DNA of 64,000 nt, from contig NZ_JAVHUY010000043.1 in NCBI RefSeq assembly GCF_031085175.1, forward strand, positions 1 through 64,000. Reading direction: 5' to 3'. Positions 40,286-49,721 of the stretch are shown here, piece by piece. Below the pieces are notes generated by a model that was not told the origin of the DNA, did no database searches, and saw only the letters and a list, made by a program, of their open reading frames with translations. The position numbers and the translations under genes are program-made. The stretch is from Phytohabitans maris. GTDB lineage: Bacteria; Actinomycetota; Actinomycetes; Mycobacteriales; Micromonosporaceae. Every line of letters starts with the position of its first letter. Within the stretch, counting starts at the first letter, position 1.

Positions 40286-42151
40286 ATGCCGAAGACCTCA
40301 CGCCGGATCACCGTGCACCCGTTGACCTTGCGAGAGGTCGAGGTCGTACGTGTGCGGGACCTGACGCCGGGGATGCGGCGTATCACGTTGGCCGGTGAGC
40401 AGCTGCGCGAGTTCACCTCGGCGAACGGCTTCGCTCAGCCGGCGTTCGACTCGACGGGCTTCGACGACGACATCCGGCTGGTGTTCTGCTACCCCGGCCA
40501 GGCCCAGCCGGTGCTGCCGGTGCAGAAGGAGAGGGGCCTGGACCTGCCGAGAGATCCGCGGCCGTTGTCGCGGATCTACACCGTGCGTCGTTGGGAGCCC
40601 AAGACGGGCGAGTTGGACATCGACTTTGTCAAGCACGGCATCGGCGTCGGCACCACCTGGGCGTACCGCGCCCAGGTCGGCGATCGCATCCATTTCTTCG
40701 GCCCGGGCTCGTCGCGGGCGCTCCCGCAGGATGCGGACTGGCTGCTGGTCGCCGGAGACGACACGACCGTCCCCGCGATCGCCCGCCTGCTCGAAGAGCT
40801 GCCCGAGGGCACGAGGGCGCAGGTGTTCATCGAGGTTGCCGAGAAAGAATACCGCCAGAAGTTGCGTGAGCTGCCCGGCGTCGAGGTGACCTGGCTCGTG
40901 CGCAACGGCGCCGAGGCCGGCACGACCACCCATCTGGTGGATGCGGTCAGGAACTGCGGCTGGTGGGACGGCAGGCCGTTCGCGTGGGTCGCCGGGGAAC
41001 AGGCGACGGTGCGAAACATCCGGCGTCATCTGGTCGAAGACCGAGGAGTGTCCAAGGAGGACATCGACTTTATCGGGTACTGGCGTCGCGGCGAGGTTGT
41101 CGTGCTGGAGACCGACGGGGCGGTGCCCGACCCCGGGAAGACGAGAACCCCGTTTGAGAAGCTCCACGATCTGGTCGAGCTGGTTGCACCGGTGGCGATC
41201 CGCACCGCCGTCGAGCTGGGCGTTCCCGAGATGATCTCCCGCGGCGTGACCGCCGTGAAGGACCTGGCCATCAGGGCGGATGCCAATGAGCGGGCGCTGG
41301 GCAAGTTGCTGCGCTACCTGCACTCCCTGGACGTCCTGACCGAGACCGAACCGGGCCACTACGGCCTGACGCCAGTAGGTGAGGTCCTGACCGTCGAGTT
41401 CATGGTCGACCTCCTGCACCCCGCCGGGGTGGCGGGGCGCGAGATGCTCGGCATCTACGGGCTCACCGAGTCGATCCGCACCGGCCAGCCGTCATACGCC
41501 TCGGTCACCGGGCAGACCTATGCCGAGGTACGGGCCGAACAGGACTACGAGGATCGCTACCTGGAACGACTGGCGAAGTTCCAGGCGACGCTGGCCGAGC
41601 CGATCGCCACGTCCGACATCCTCAAAGGTGTCCGGCATCTGGTGCTCCACTCCGGCGGCGCGGGCGCCCAGGCCCGCGAGTTCGTCGCCGCCCACGAAAA
41701 CCTCCGGGTAACGATCTGCGCGTTGCCTGCACAGTCGGAATGGCTGCGCCGCGACCTGCTCGACAGCATCCCCGACGAGCAGCAGCGCGCGCGCGTCAGC
41801 GTGGTCGAGCAGTCAGTCTTCGAGCCCAGCCCGCCAGCCGACGTCGTGTTCATCATCCGCGCCTTCAAGACCCTGGCCGATGCCGATGCCGCCCATGCGC
41901 TGCGGCGGGCAGCCGAGAACCTCCTCCCCGGCGGCCGGGTCCTGCTGGTCGAAGACCTCTTCGACACCGACGACCTCGACGAACACGACGGCGAAGCCGA
42001 CCTGCTCGCCCTCACCGTGCACGGCTCCGGCGTACGCACCGCCGCCGAGCTCGACGACGTCATCTCCCGAGCAGGGCTCGAACGGAGCGCTACGCACACC
42101 GTCGGCTGGGGCACCAGCGTCCAGGAACTCGTACCCGCGGAGGCCCGATGA
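40286..42151 (+). CDS. siderophore-interacting protein fused to an O-methyltransferase-like domain
   Basis: 621 residues. The N-terminal 280 form a SIP flavin reductase: LSRIYTVRRW (FAD site), FVKHGIGVGTTWAYRAQVGDRIHFFGPGSS and the C-terminal HLVEDRGVSKEDIDFIGYWRRG. SIPs reduce ferric siderophores to release iron. Residues about 290-615 resemble a small-molecule O-methyltransferase: a winged-helix dimerisation segment (AIRTAVELGVPEMISRGVTAVKDLA) and a Rossmann-like part, but the glycine-rich AdoMet motif is degenerate (LVLHSGGAGAQ). The C-terminal half may therefore be inactive or bind a ligand only. It is the first gene of an uptake operon. Confidence 0.85.
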   Translation: MPKTSRRITVHPLTLREVEVVRVRDLTPGMRRITLAGEQLREFTSANGFAQPAFDSTGFDDDIRLVFCYPGQAQPVLPVQKERGLDLPRDPRPLSRIYTVRRWEPKTGELDIDFVKHGIGVGTTWAYRAQVGDRIHFFGPGSSRALPQDADWLLVAGDDTTVPAIARLLEELPEGTRAQVFIEVAEKEYRQKLRELPGVEVTWLVRNGAEAGTTTHLVDAVRNCGWWDGRPFAWVAGEQATVRNIRRHLVEDRGVSKEDIDFIGYWRRGEVVVLETDGAVPDPGKTRTPFEKLHDLVELVAPVAIRTAVELGVPEMISRGVTAVKDLAIRADANERALGKLLRYLHSLDVLTETEPGHYGLTPVGEVLTVEFMVDLLHPAGVAGREMLGIYGLTESIRTGQPSYASVTGQTYAEVRAEQDYEDRYLERLAKFQATLAEPIATSDILKGVRHLVLHSGGAGAQAREFVAAHENLRVTICALPAQSEWLRRDLLDSIPDEQQRARVSVVEQSVFEPSPPADVVFIIRAFKTLADADAAHALRRAAENLLPGGRVLLVEDLFDTDDLDEHDGEADLLALTVHGSGVRTAAELDDVISRAGLERSATHTVGWGTSVQELVPAEAR

Positions 42152-42190
42152 CGTTCACCCCGAACGACGAAGAGAAAGAAGAACACAGCC

Positions 42191-43174
42191 ATGACCATGA
42201 CACCCCTGAGACGGCGCGGCGCGGCCCTGGCCGCCGTCCTTAGCGCAGCGCTCGTCATCACCGCCTGCGGCAGTGATGGCGACGACACCGGCGACGCGAC
42301 CGTCAAGGCCCGCAGCGTCAAGGCCGACAACGGCACGATCGAGGTCCCCGCCGAGCCCCAGCGGGTAGCCACGATCGGCAACACGACTCTGCCTTTCATC
42401 GACCTCGGCGGGAAACCGATCGGCCTCACGGCGGAGTCGGACTCCAATGTCAAGCTATTGCCCGAGGACCAGCAGGCGACGTATGCGGCGGCCACGATTC
42501 TCGCGCCCAGCGCCGACGAGGTCGACATGGAGAAACTCGCCAGCCTGAAGCCGGACCTCATCCTAGCTCAAATTCCCGATGCTGAGTTCGAACTGATCGA
42601 GAAGCGGCTGGAGGCGATCGCCCCAACCGTGTTCTTCGGACTCGACACCGAGTGGAAGGCCCTCGCCGGCGGACTCGCGGAGGCCGGCAACCTGACGGAC
42701 AGGTTCAGCCAGCAGAAGGCGGAGTTCGAGGGCAAGGTCACGAAGATCCAGGAGACCTACCGCGAGATCATCGACGAGACCTCATTCGTCGACGTCATCC
42801 GCTGGGCCTCGTCCGATCCCGGAACGTTCGCCATCGCGGACATCGGTTGCTCCGAGATCGCCCGGGACGACGTCGGCATGGACTTCCCTAAGGCGCCCGC
42901 CGGCGCCGATCCCCTGGCCTGGACGTCCCTGCCATTCGAGCAGATCAGCAGCCTGTCCAAGTACGACGCGATCACCTACCCCGTCGACGCCAAGGGCCAG
43001 CCGACAGAGCCCTTCGCGCCAGTGGTCGAGACCAACACCTGGAAGGCGCTGCCTGCCGTGAACTCCGGTCGCGCGCTCGGAGTCTTCTGCCCCGGCAACA
43101 ACTCCTACGGATCCGTCGTCCGATACCTGGACTCGCTCGCCAGCGTACTGGCGACCCTCCCCGCCAAGAAGTGA
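42191..43174 (+). CDS. Fe-siderophore ABC transporter substrate-binding lipoprotein
   Basis: The 327-residue lipoprotein has a signal peptide with lipobox VITAC (Cys near residue 27) and a FepB/FhuD-type binding fold: VPAEPQRVATIGNTTLPFIDLGGKPIGL, then LASLKPDLILAQ, and a conserved helix-backed C-terminal lobe. The specificity is not readable. The next gene overlaps its stop codon, so it belongs to a coupled operon from 40286 to 49679. Confidence 0.93.
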   Translation: MTMTPLRRRGAALAAVLSAALVITACGSDGDDTGDATVKARSVKADNGTIEVPAEPQRVATIGNTTLPFIDLGGKPIGLTAESDSNVKLLPEDQQATYAAATILAPSADEVDMEKLASLKPDLILAQIPDAEFELIEKRLEAIAPTVFFGLDTEWKALAGGLAEAGNLTDRFSQQKAEFEGKVTKIQETYREIIDETSFVDVIRWASSDPGTFAIADIGCSEIARDDVGMDFPKAPAGADPLAWTSLPFEQISSLSKYDAITYPVDAKGQPTEPFAPVVETNTWKALPAVNSGRALGVFCPGNNSYGSVVRYLDSLASVLATLPAKK

Positions 43175-44214
43175 CAACCCTCGCCCTGCGGCAGGACGGT
43201 CCGGGCACCGTGACGGTGCCCGGACCGCGTCGTCGCCTGCTCGGCCTGGTCGTCGCGCTCGTGGTCCTGGTGGTCCTGCTGGTGCTGAGCGTCATGATCG
43301 GGTCGACGTCGATCCCGCCGTCAGCGGTGTGGGACGCGCTGTTCCACTCATCGGCCGACATCGACCAGTTCGCGATCCGCGACTACCGGCTGCCGCGCGC
43401 GATCGTGGGTCTGGTCGTCGGCGTCGCGCTCGGCCTGTCGGGCGCGTTGATCCAGGCGCTCACCCGCAACCCCTTGGCCGATCCGGGCATTCTCGGCGTC
43501 CATGCCGGTGCGTCCTTCGCGGTGACGGTCGCTGTGGGGCTGCTCGGCGTCCGCGACGTCCAGGGATACATGTGGTTCGCGTTCGCCGGGGCGCTGGTTG
43601 TCACGCTGATGGTGCTCGCCCTCGGGTCCACGCGGCAGGGCTCCTCGCCGGTGGTCATGGTGCTGGCCGGGGTCTGCGTCGGCGCGGTGCTCGGGGGCGC
43701 CAGGGAGGCCCTCCAATTGACCAACCCGGACGCGTTCGACGCGATGCGCTCCTGGAACGCCGGTTCGATCGCGGGCCGCCCGCTGGAGGTGGTGTGGCCG
43801 ATCCTGCCGTTCGTCGCGGTGGCACTCGTTCTGGCCTTCGTGGTGGCCGGCCCGCTCAATGCGATGGCCCTGGGTGACGAACTGGCGGTTGCCCAGGGTG
43901 TCCGCCTGGCGCGCACCCGCGTACTCGCGATCGTCGCGCTCAGCCTGCTCGCCGGGGGTGCGACGGCCATCGCCGGGCCGATCGTGTTCGTCGGTCTCAT
44001 GGTTCCGCACGTGGCCCGCTGGATCGTCGGCCCGCACCAGGGGTGGATCTTCGCCTACAGCATCCTTCTCGCCCCCAGTCTGGTGCTGGTCTCCGACATC
44101 CTCGGGCGGGTGGTGATACGGCCCGGTGAGATCCCCGTGGGGGTCGTCACCGCCTTCGTCGGCGCCCCCGTTCTCATCGCGCTGGTGCGGCGGAGAAAGG
44201 CGAGCGGGCTGTGA
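43171..44214 (+). CDS. Fe-siderophore ABC transporter permease (FecCD family) 1
   Basis: The 347-residue permease starts at GTG 43171, overlapping the stop of the binding-protein gene. Family motifs are RLPRAIVGLVVGVALGLSGALIQALTRNPLADPGILGVHAGA and the coupling helix GDELAVAQGVRLAR, followed by GPIVFVGLMVPHVARWIVGP. About nine to ten helices. It forms the channel with the next gene's product. Confidence 0.95.
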   Translation: MTTLALRQDGPGTVTVPGPRRRLLGLVVALVVLVVLLVLSVMIGSTSIPPSAVWDALFHSSADIDQFAIRDYRLPRAIVGLVVGVALGLSGALIQALTRNPLADPGILGVHAGASFAVTVAVGLLGVRDVQGYMWFAFAGALVVTLMVLALGSTRQGSSPVVMVLAGVCVGAVLGGAREALQLTNPDAFDAMRSWNAGSIAGRPLEVVWPILPFVAVALVLAFVVAGPLNAMALGDELAVAQGVRLARTRVLAIVALSLLAGGATAIAGPIVFVGLMVPHVARWIVGPHQGWIFAYSILLAPSLVLVSDILGRVVIRPGEIPVGVVTAFVGAPVLIALVRRRKASGL

Positions 44215-45320
44215 CCACGGGGGTGTCGGATCGGTCGCGGTCGGCTCGCACTCGTACGGCGGGTGGGGTTCCCGCGGCGCCGGTGGACTTCGGGCGGCGG
44301 GTGCTGACGTTACGGCGCTGGAGGGTCGCGGTGCGGCTCGAGTGGCGCTCGATCATCGTCTGCGCGGTGCTCGCGCTCGCGATCGCCTGCATCGCGGTGC
44401 TCGCGCTGATGACCGGCTCGTACACGCTCAGCCCCGGGCAGGTGGTCTCCGCGCTGACCGGCGGGGAGACCGGGCTGGTGCACGAGATCGTGGTCGAGTG
44501 GCGGCTGCCGCGGGTGGCTGCGGCACTGGTGTTCGGCGCCGCGCTGGGGGTCAGCGGAGCGGTCTTCCAGTCGATGTTGCGCAACCCGCTCGCGGACCCT
44601 GGCCTTATCGGGTTCACCCAGGGCTCCTACACCGGCGCACTGATCGTGATCCTCCTCGTCAACGGCAGCTACGTGCAGTTGGCGGGCGGGGCGCTGCTGG
44701 GCGGGATGGCCACTGCCGTCGCCGTGTACGCGTTCGCCTACCGGCGAGGGGTGCAGGGGTTTCGCCTGATCATCGTCGGCATCGGTGTCTCGGCGATGCT
44801 GGAGTCGCTGAACACGTGGCTGATACTCAAAGCCGATCTGGAACAGGCGATGGCAGCGGTGGCGTGGGGTGTCGGGTCACTCAACGGCGTGTCCTGGGAT
44901 CAGGTGGTTGTCGGTGGCACATGCGTTCTCGTGCTTCTGCTGCTGGCGGGGATGTTGAGCCGGCCGATGCGGCAGATGGAGCTGGGTGACGACGCGGCCG
45001 CCGCCCAGGGGGTACGCGTCGCGGCGGCACGCCTCGGCCTGGTCGTGGTGGGCGTGGCGTTGACAGCGGCGGTCACGGCGGCGTCGGGGCCGATCATTTT
45101 CGTTTCCCTGGTCGCGCCGCAGATCGCCCGTCGGCTCGCCCGCACCGCGGGAATCACCCTCGTACCCGCCGCGTTCGTCGGCGCGCTGCTCTGCCTGGCG
45201 GCGGACTACATCGCCCAGCACGTCGCCCCGACGCCCCTGCCGGTGGGGATCATCACCGTCATCCTTGGCGGCGGCTACCTCGGCTGGCTGCTGTTCACCG
45301 AGGCCAGGAGACGCCTGTGA
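44211..45320 (+). CDS. Fe-siderophore ABC transporter permease (FecCD family) 2
   Basis: The 369-residue permease starts at GTG 44211 over the previous stop. It shows WRLPRVAAALVFGAALGVSGAVFQSMLRNPLADPGLIGFTQGS, the coupling segment LGDDAAAAQGVRVAA, and GPIIFVSLVAPQIARRLART. The N-terminus carries about 45 Arg-rich residues before the first helix. Confidence 0.95.
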   Translation: MTTGVSDRSRSARTRTAGGVPAAPVDFGRRVLTLRRWRVAVRLEWRSIIVCAVLALAIACIAVLALMTGSYTLSPGQVVSALTGGETGLVHEIVVEWRLPRVAAALVFGAALGVSGAVFQSMLRNPLADPGLIGFTQGSYTGALIVILLVNGSYVQLAGGALLGGMATAVAVYAFAYRRGVQGFRLIIVGIGVSAMLESLNTWLILKADLEQAMAAVAWGVGSLNGVSWDQVVVGGTCVLVLLLLAGMLSRPMRQMELGDDAAAAQGVRVAAARLGLVVVGVALTAAVTAASGPIIFVSLVAPQIARRLARTAGITLVPAAFVGALLCLAADYIAQHVAPTPLPVGIITVILGGGYLGWLLFTEARRRL

Positions 45321-46201
45321 GCACTCACACCAGCACCATCACCGGTCTCGCGGAAGCGGGAGACGCACCCATGTTCACTCCGCCCCCCAGCGGCTCACGA
45401 CTTCACGTGGAGTCGGCGACGATCGGCTACGACAAACGCATCATCTCCCGCGAACTGTCAGTGGCGATCCCCGATGAGTCGTTCACGGTCATCGTCGGTC
45501 CGAACGCGTGCGGCAAGTCCACCCTGCTGCGCGGCCTGTCGCGGCTGTTGAGACCGTCGACCGGGCAGGTCGTCCTCGATGGTGCCGACATCAACTCCTT
45601 CAAGACCAAGGAGGTGGCGCGGCGGGTCGGGCTGCTGCCGCAGACCTCGATCGCCCCGGACGGCATCACCGTGGCCGACCTGGTGGCTCGGGGCCGGTAT
45701 CCGTATCAGGGCTTCATGCGGCAGTGGACCGAGGACGACGAGCGGGCCGTGTCGACGGCGATGGACGCCGCCGCCGTCACCGACCTCTCGGGCCGGCTCG
45801 TCGACGAGCTCTCCGGCGGGCAGCGGCAGCGGGTGTGGGTGGCGATGGCGCTCGCACAGCACACCGACATCCTGCTGCTGGACGAGCCCACGACCTTCCT
45901 CGACATCACCCACCAGATCGAGCTGTTGGAGCTGTTCACCGATCTGAACCACAGCGGCCACACGCTGGTCGCCGTCCTCCACGACCTCAACCACGCCGCG
46001 CGCTTCGGCACACACCTGATCGCCATGAAGGACGGCCAGGTCGTCGCCGAAGGCGCCCCCGCTCAGATCGTCACGGCCGAGCTGGTCGAGGAGGTCTTCG
46101 GACTGCGCTGCCTGGTCGTCGCCGACCCCGTGGCCGGTACCCCGCACGTGGTGCCGCTGGGCAGGGACCGCGGTGACGAGCACGCCCAGGAGAAGCATTG
46201 A
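45317..46201 (+). CDS. Fe-siderophore ABC transporter ATP-binding protein
   Basis: The 294-residue ATPase is of the FepC/FecE type: Walker A VGPNACGKSTLLRG, LPQTSIAPDGITVADLVARGRYPYQ (family-specific segment), signature LSGGQRQRVWVAMALAQ, Walker B ILLLDEPTTFLD and switch His in LHDLNHAARF. It energises the two permeases. About 30 residues precede the first strand. It overlaps both neighbours by a few bases. Confidence 0.95.
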   Translation: MSTHTSTITGLAEAGDAPMFTPPPSGSRLHVESATIGYDKRIISRELSVAIPDESFTVIVGPNACGKSTLLRGLSRLLRPSTGQVVLDGADINSFKTKEVARRVGLLPQTSIAPDGITVADLVARGRYPYQGFMRQWTEDDERAVSTAMDAAAVTDLSGRLVDELSGGQRQRVWVAMALAQHTDILLLDEPTTFLDITHQIELLELFTDLNHSGHTLVAVLHDLNHAARFGTHLIAMKDGQVVAEGAPAQIVTAELVEEVFGLRCLVVADPVAGTPHVVPLGRDRGDEHAQEKH

Positions 46202-47937
46202 TGCGTGCCGATCTAAGGGGCCTGGGACGAGGACCACTGACGCGGTGGCTGCCGGTGCTGTGGCAGGCTCCCGTCGAACCTCCTGATGTCCGGCCGTTCG
46301 AGGTCAGAGCAGGCGACCGTCCCGGCAGGTTCGTGGCACGCGTCATCTTCTCGCTACCGCGGGTCACCATCCCCGCGATGCTGCTGGCGATCGTGTGGCA
46401 GGTCGGCGAGTCGGCAGTCCCGGTGGTGATGGGCCTCGCGATCGACCGGGCACTCGCAACCGGGGATGCGGGACAGCTGGGGCTGTGGCTCGGTGTGCTG
46501 GTCGCCCTGTACGTCGCTTTGACGGCGGCGGCCGGGCTCTCGCTACGGCTGACCGCCTATGCGGTGCAGTTGCTGCAGCACCGGCTCCGCGGCATCCTTT
46601 CGACCGGCGTGCTGCATCCGGTCGGCGGCACCGCCCATGCGCCGGACGGCGGCGTGGTCTCGGTGATGACGAACGACGTCACGCGCCTGTCCAACGCGGT
46701 GATCCTGGTGATCATCCCGGTCTCGAGGATCACGGCCATCGGATTCATCGCGGCATCGCTGCTGGCGACGCACTGGCTGCTCGGACTCGTGGTGCTGTTC
46801 GGGGCGCCGATCGCGGTCTGGTTGATGGGTGTGCTCAGCGAGCGGCTCTCCCGGGACACCGGTGAGTACCAAGCGCTGCTGGCCTCCACGGTCGGGCAGG
46901 CGACTGATCTGGTTGCCGGCTACCGGGTGCTCAAGGGCGTGGGCGCCGAGGCCGAAGCAACCCGGCGGTATCGGCGAGCCAGCGGGGAGGCCCTCGTCGG
47001 CGCGCAGCGCAACGCGGGCCTGCTCGGGCGGTTCCTCGTGGGCTCGGGCGTCGTCAACGGCGTGTTCATCGTCGCAGTGGCCGGGCTGGCGGGCTGGTTC
47101 GCCGTGGATGGGCGGCTGAGCGTCGGTGGGTTGATCGCCGCTGTCGGCCTCTCCCAGGCCCTGCTGCCGCAGATGCAGTGGATCGCGAGCCTCTCCATCC
47201 CCAACCTCGCCAATGCCCGCGCGTCCTCCGCACGCCTCCTCGACGTACTACCGTTCGCCCACGCCTCCGCCCCCGCTGATGGGAGCCCGTCACGGGCATC
47301 CGCGTCGTCGGCGTGCACTCTGGAGGTGGCCGGTGAGGGCGTGCACGTCCAGGTCGAGCCCGGCGAGCTCGTCGCAGTGCGCGCCGACGACCCGACCGCC
47401 GCACGCATCGCCGAGGCGCTGCTGAGCCCGGATCACGACAGTGGCATCGAGGTGCGCCTCGACGGACTCGCGGCACAAGAAATGAGCCCGGCCGAGTACC
47501 ACTCCCGGGTCACCGTCGCACCGCACCGGGTGACCCTGTTCACCGGCACGATCCGCGACAACCTCACCGCGCCGGCGAGCACCACGAACGCCCCCGAGCG
47601 GCTGAGAGCCGCGATGCGCGCGGCGGCCTGTGACGACTTCGCCGCCGATCTCGACGATCCGGTCGGCGAGAACGGCAACCGCCTCTCCGGCGGCCAGCGG
47701 CAGCGCATCGCCCTCGCGCGGGCTCTGGCGACCGATGCGCCGGTGCTGGTGCTGCACGAGCCGACCACCGCGCTCGACTCGGTGACCGAGCAGACGATCG
47801 CAGGGCGTCTGCGCACCCTCCGCGCGGGCCGCTCGACGCTGCTGATCGCCTCCTCCCCGGCACTGCTGGGCTGCTGCGACCGGATCGTCGACCTGCTCGC
47901 GGACGCGCCGGTACTCGACCGGACGGAAGCGAGATGA
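46201..47937 (+). CDS. half ABC exporter with dead ATP site but intact signature, IrtA-like
   Basis: A half-transporter of about 578 residues: six-helix TMD (about 45-320) then NBD. The NBD has lost its P-loop (VRADDPTAARIAEALL where GxxGxGKST should be), has LHEP in place of the Walker B LDEP, and lacks the switch His (IASSPAL). The signature LSGGQRQRIALARAL is intact. With the next gene it should form a heterodimer in which only one composite ATP site works. In mycobacteria IrtAB, encoded similarly beside siderophore genes, imports carboxymycobactin. ATG 46201 overlaps the previous stop. Confidence 0.85.
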   Translation: MRADLRGLGRGPLTRWLPVLWQAPVEPPDVRPFEVRAGDRPGRFVARVIFSLPRVTIPAMLLAIVWQVGESAVPVVMGLAIDRALATGDAGQLGLWLGVLVALYVALTAAAGLSLRLTAYAVQLLQHRLRGILSTGVLHPVGGTAHAPDGGVVSVMTNDVTRLSNAVILVIIPVSRITAIGFIAASLLATHWLLGLVVLFGAPIAVWLMGVLSERLSRDTGEYQALLASTVGQATDLVAGYRVLKGVGAEAEATRRYRRASGEALVGAQRNAGLLGRFLVGSGVVNGVFIVAVAGLAGWFAVDGRLSVGGLIAAVGLSQALLPQMQWIASLSIPNLANARASSARLLDVLPFAHASAPADGSPSRASASSACTLEVAGEGVHVQVEPGELVAVRADDPTAARIAEALLSPDHDSGIEVRLDGLAAQEMSPAEYHSRVTVAPHRVTLFTGTIRDNLTAPASTTNAPERLRAAMRAAACDDFAADLDDPVGENGNRLSGGQRQRIALARALATDAPVLVLHEPTTALDSVTEQTIAGRLRTLRAGRSTLLIASSPALLGCCDRIVDLLADAPVLDRTEAR

Positions 47938-49679
47938 CAGAGACGATCACAGGCGATGCGCTTCCCGTCGCAGACGGGCGGGAGACGGCCCGAGAGGTGT
48001 GGCGGCTCAGCCGTGGGCATCGGCTCCGGCTCGCCGCCGTCGGCGTGGTGGGAATCGCCAGCACCGCCGTCGACCTGATCGTTCCCGTGGCGATCGGATT
48101 TCTCGTCGACCGAGTGCAGGCGGGCACCGCCGATCTCGGCACCGTGCTGACGCTCACCGTGGCCATGATGGTCTCGGCGGTCCTCGGGGCCGCCGGCACC
48201 GCGGTGACGATCGTCCTGGCGACGCGCGTCTTTCACAGTATCCTGGCCGCGCTGCGTGAACGGCTCGTGGAGCGGGGTCTGACGCTGCCGCAGCACGTCG
48301 TCGAACGCGCCGGCACCGGGGACCTGATCTCCCGGTCCAGCGACGACGTGACCGCCGTGGCGGATGCCGCCCCCGCGGTGATCCCGGCCCTCACGGTCGC
48401 CGCGTTCACCATCGTCGTGTCGCTGGGCGGGCTCGCGGCGCTGGAATGGCCCTACGCCGCCGCGTTTGCCGTCGTGCTGCCCGTCTACGTGCTCGCCCTG
48501 CGCTGGTATCTGCGCACCGGGCCAGCGGTGTATCGCGCCGAGCGCGCGGCGATGAGCGCCCGCGCGCAGCAGATCGTCGAGTCCCAGCGCGGCTACGCCA
48601 CCGTGCTCGGCTTCGGACTCGCGCAGCGGCGACACCATGCCGTGATGACGGGCTCCTGGGGCGTCGCGGTGCAGGCGCTGCGGGCCCGCACGGTGCAGAG
48701 CATGTTCAACGCCCGCCTGAACCTCGGCGAATGCCTGACCCTGGCCGCCGTGCTGGTCGTCGGCTTCTTCCTCATCGACCGCGGGGTCTCCAGCGTAGGT
48801 GGAGCTACCACCGCCATGCTGCTCGTCCTGCGCCTGCTCGGGCCGGTCAACCAGCTGATGTTCGTGATCGACGACCTCCAGTCCGTCCTCGCCTCGCTGA
48901 GCCGCATGATCGGCGTCGCCACCACGCCGGCCGGCACGGACGCGGCGGACGGAGCGGATGGGCAGGGAGCGGCGTTCGAGACGGGCGCTGCCGTACGGAT
49001 CCGCGACGTCGCGTTCCGGTACGGCGACGGCCCTCTCGTGCTCGACGAGATCACCCTCGACATCGCCGCCGGTCAGCACGTCGCCGTGGTCGGCGCCTCC
49101 GGGGCCGGCAAGACCACGCTTGCCGCCGTGATCGCCGGCATCCACCCGCCCTCGACGGGAACGGTGGCCCGCCCCGACCGCACCGCGGTCATCACCCAGG
49201 AGGTCCATGTGTTCGCCGGGACGCTGCGCGACAACCTCACCCTCGCCGCACCCTTGGCCACCGACCGTGACCTCTACGCGGCACTCGACGCCACCGGCGC
49301 GACCGCGATCCTCGACCTGGCCCCCGACGGGCTGGACACCCTCGTCGGCACCGGCGGGCATCCACTCACCGACGCCCAGGCACAACAGCTCGCCCTCGCC
49401 CGCCTGCTGCTCGCCACCCCGGAGCTGGCGATCCTCGACGAAGCGACCGCCGAAGCCGGCTCCACCCACGCCGGCCTCCTCGACCGCGCAGCCGACGCCG
49501 CGCTGGCAGGTCGTACCGGGCTCGTGATCGCCCACCGACTGTCCCAAGCCGCCGCCTGCGACCGGATCGTGGTGATGGAGCATGGCCGGATCATCGAGGC
49601 GGGTACGCACGAGGAACTCGTAGCGGCGCAGGGCACGTACGCGCGCCTGTGGGAGGCGTGGGACTCCAGCCGGGGCTGA
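47934..49679 (+). CDS. half ABC exporter with intact P-loop but degenerate signature, IrtB-like
   Basis: The 581-residue partner has a TMD (about 25-310) and an NBD with Walker A VVGASGAGKTTLAAV, Walker B LAILDEATAE and switch His VIAHRLSQ. Its signature is LTDAQAQQLALARLL instead of LSGGQ. It therefore complements the preceding subunit, which keeps the signature but lost the P-loop. ATG 47934 overlaps the upstream stop (ATGA). It is the last gene of the uptake operon and convergent with panD. Confidence 0.88.
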   Translation: MTETITGDALPVADGRETAREVWRLSRGHRLRLAAVGVVGIASTAVDLIVPVAIGFLVDRVQAGTADLGTVLTLTVAMMVSAVLGAAGTAVTIVLATRVFHSILAALRERLVERGLTLPQHVVERAGTGDLISRSSDDVTAVADAAPAVIPALTVAAFTIVVSLGGLAALEWPYAAAFAVVLPVYVLALRWYLRTGPAVYRAERAAMSARAQQIVESQRGYATVLGFGLAQRRHHAVMTGSWGVAVQALRARTVQSMFNARLNLGECLTLAAVLVVGFFLIDRGVSSVGGATTAMLLVLRLLGPVNQLMFVIDDLQSVLASLSRMIGVATTPAGTDAADGADGQGAAFETGAAVRIRDVAFRYGDGPLVLDEITLDIAAGQHVAVVGASGAGKTTLAAVIAGIHPPSTGTVARPDRTAVITQEVHVFAGTLRDNLTLAAPLATDRDLYAALDATGATAILDLAPDGLDTLVGTGGHPLTDAQAQQLALARLLLATPELAILDEATAEAGSTHAGLLDRAADAALAGRTGLVIAHRLSQAAACDRIVVMEHGRIIEAGTHEELVAAQGTYARLWEAWDSSRG

Positions 49680-49721
49680 CGGTTGACCGATCGCGAGATG
49701 TGCGCACGCCCGCGGGATCCG

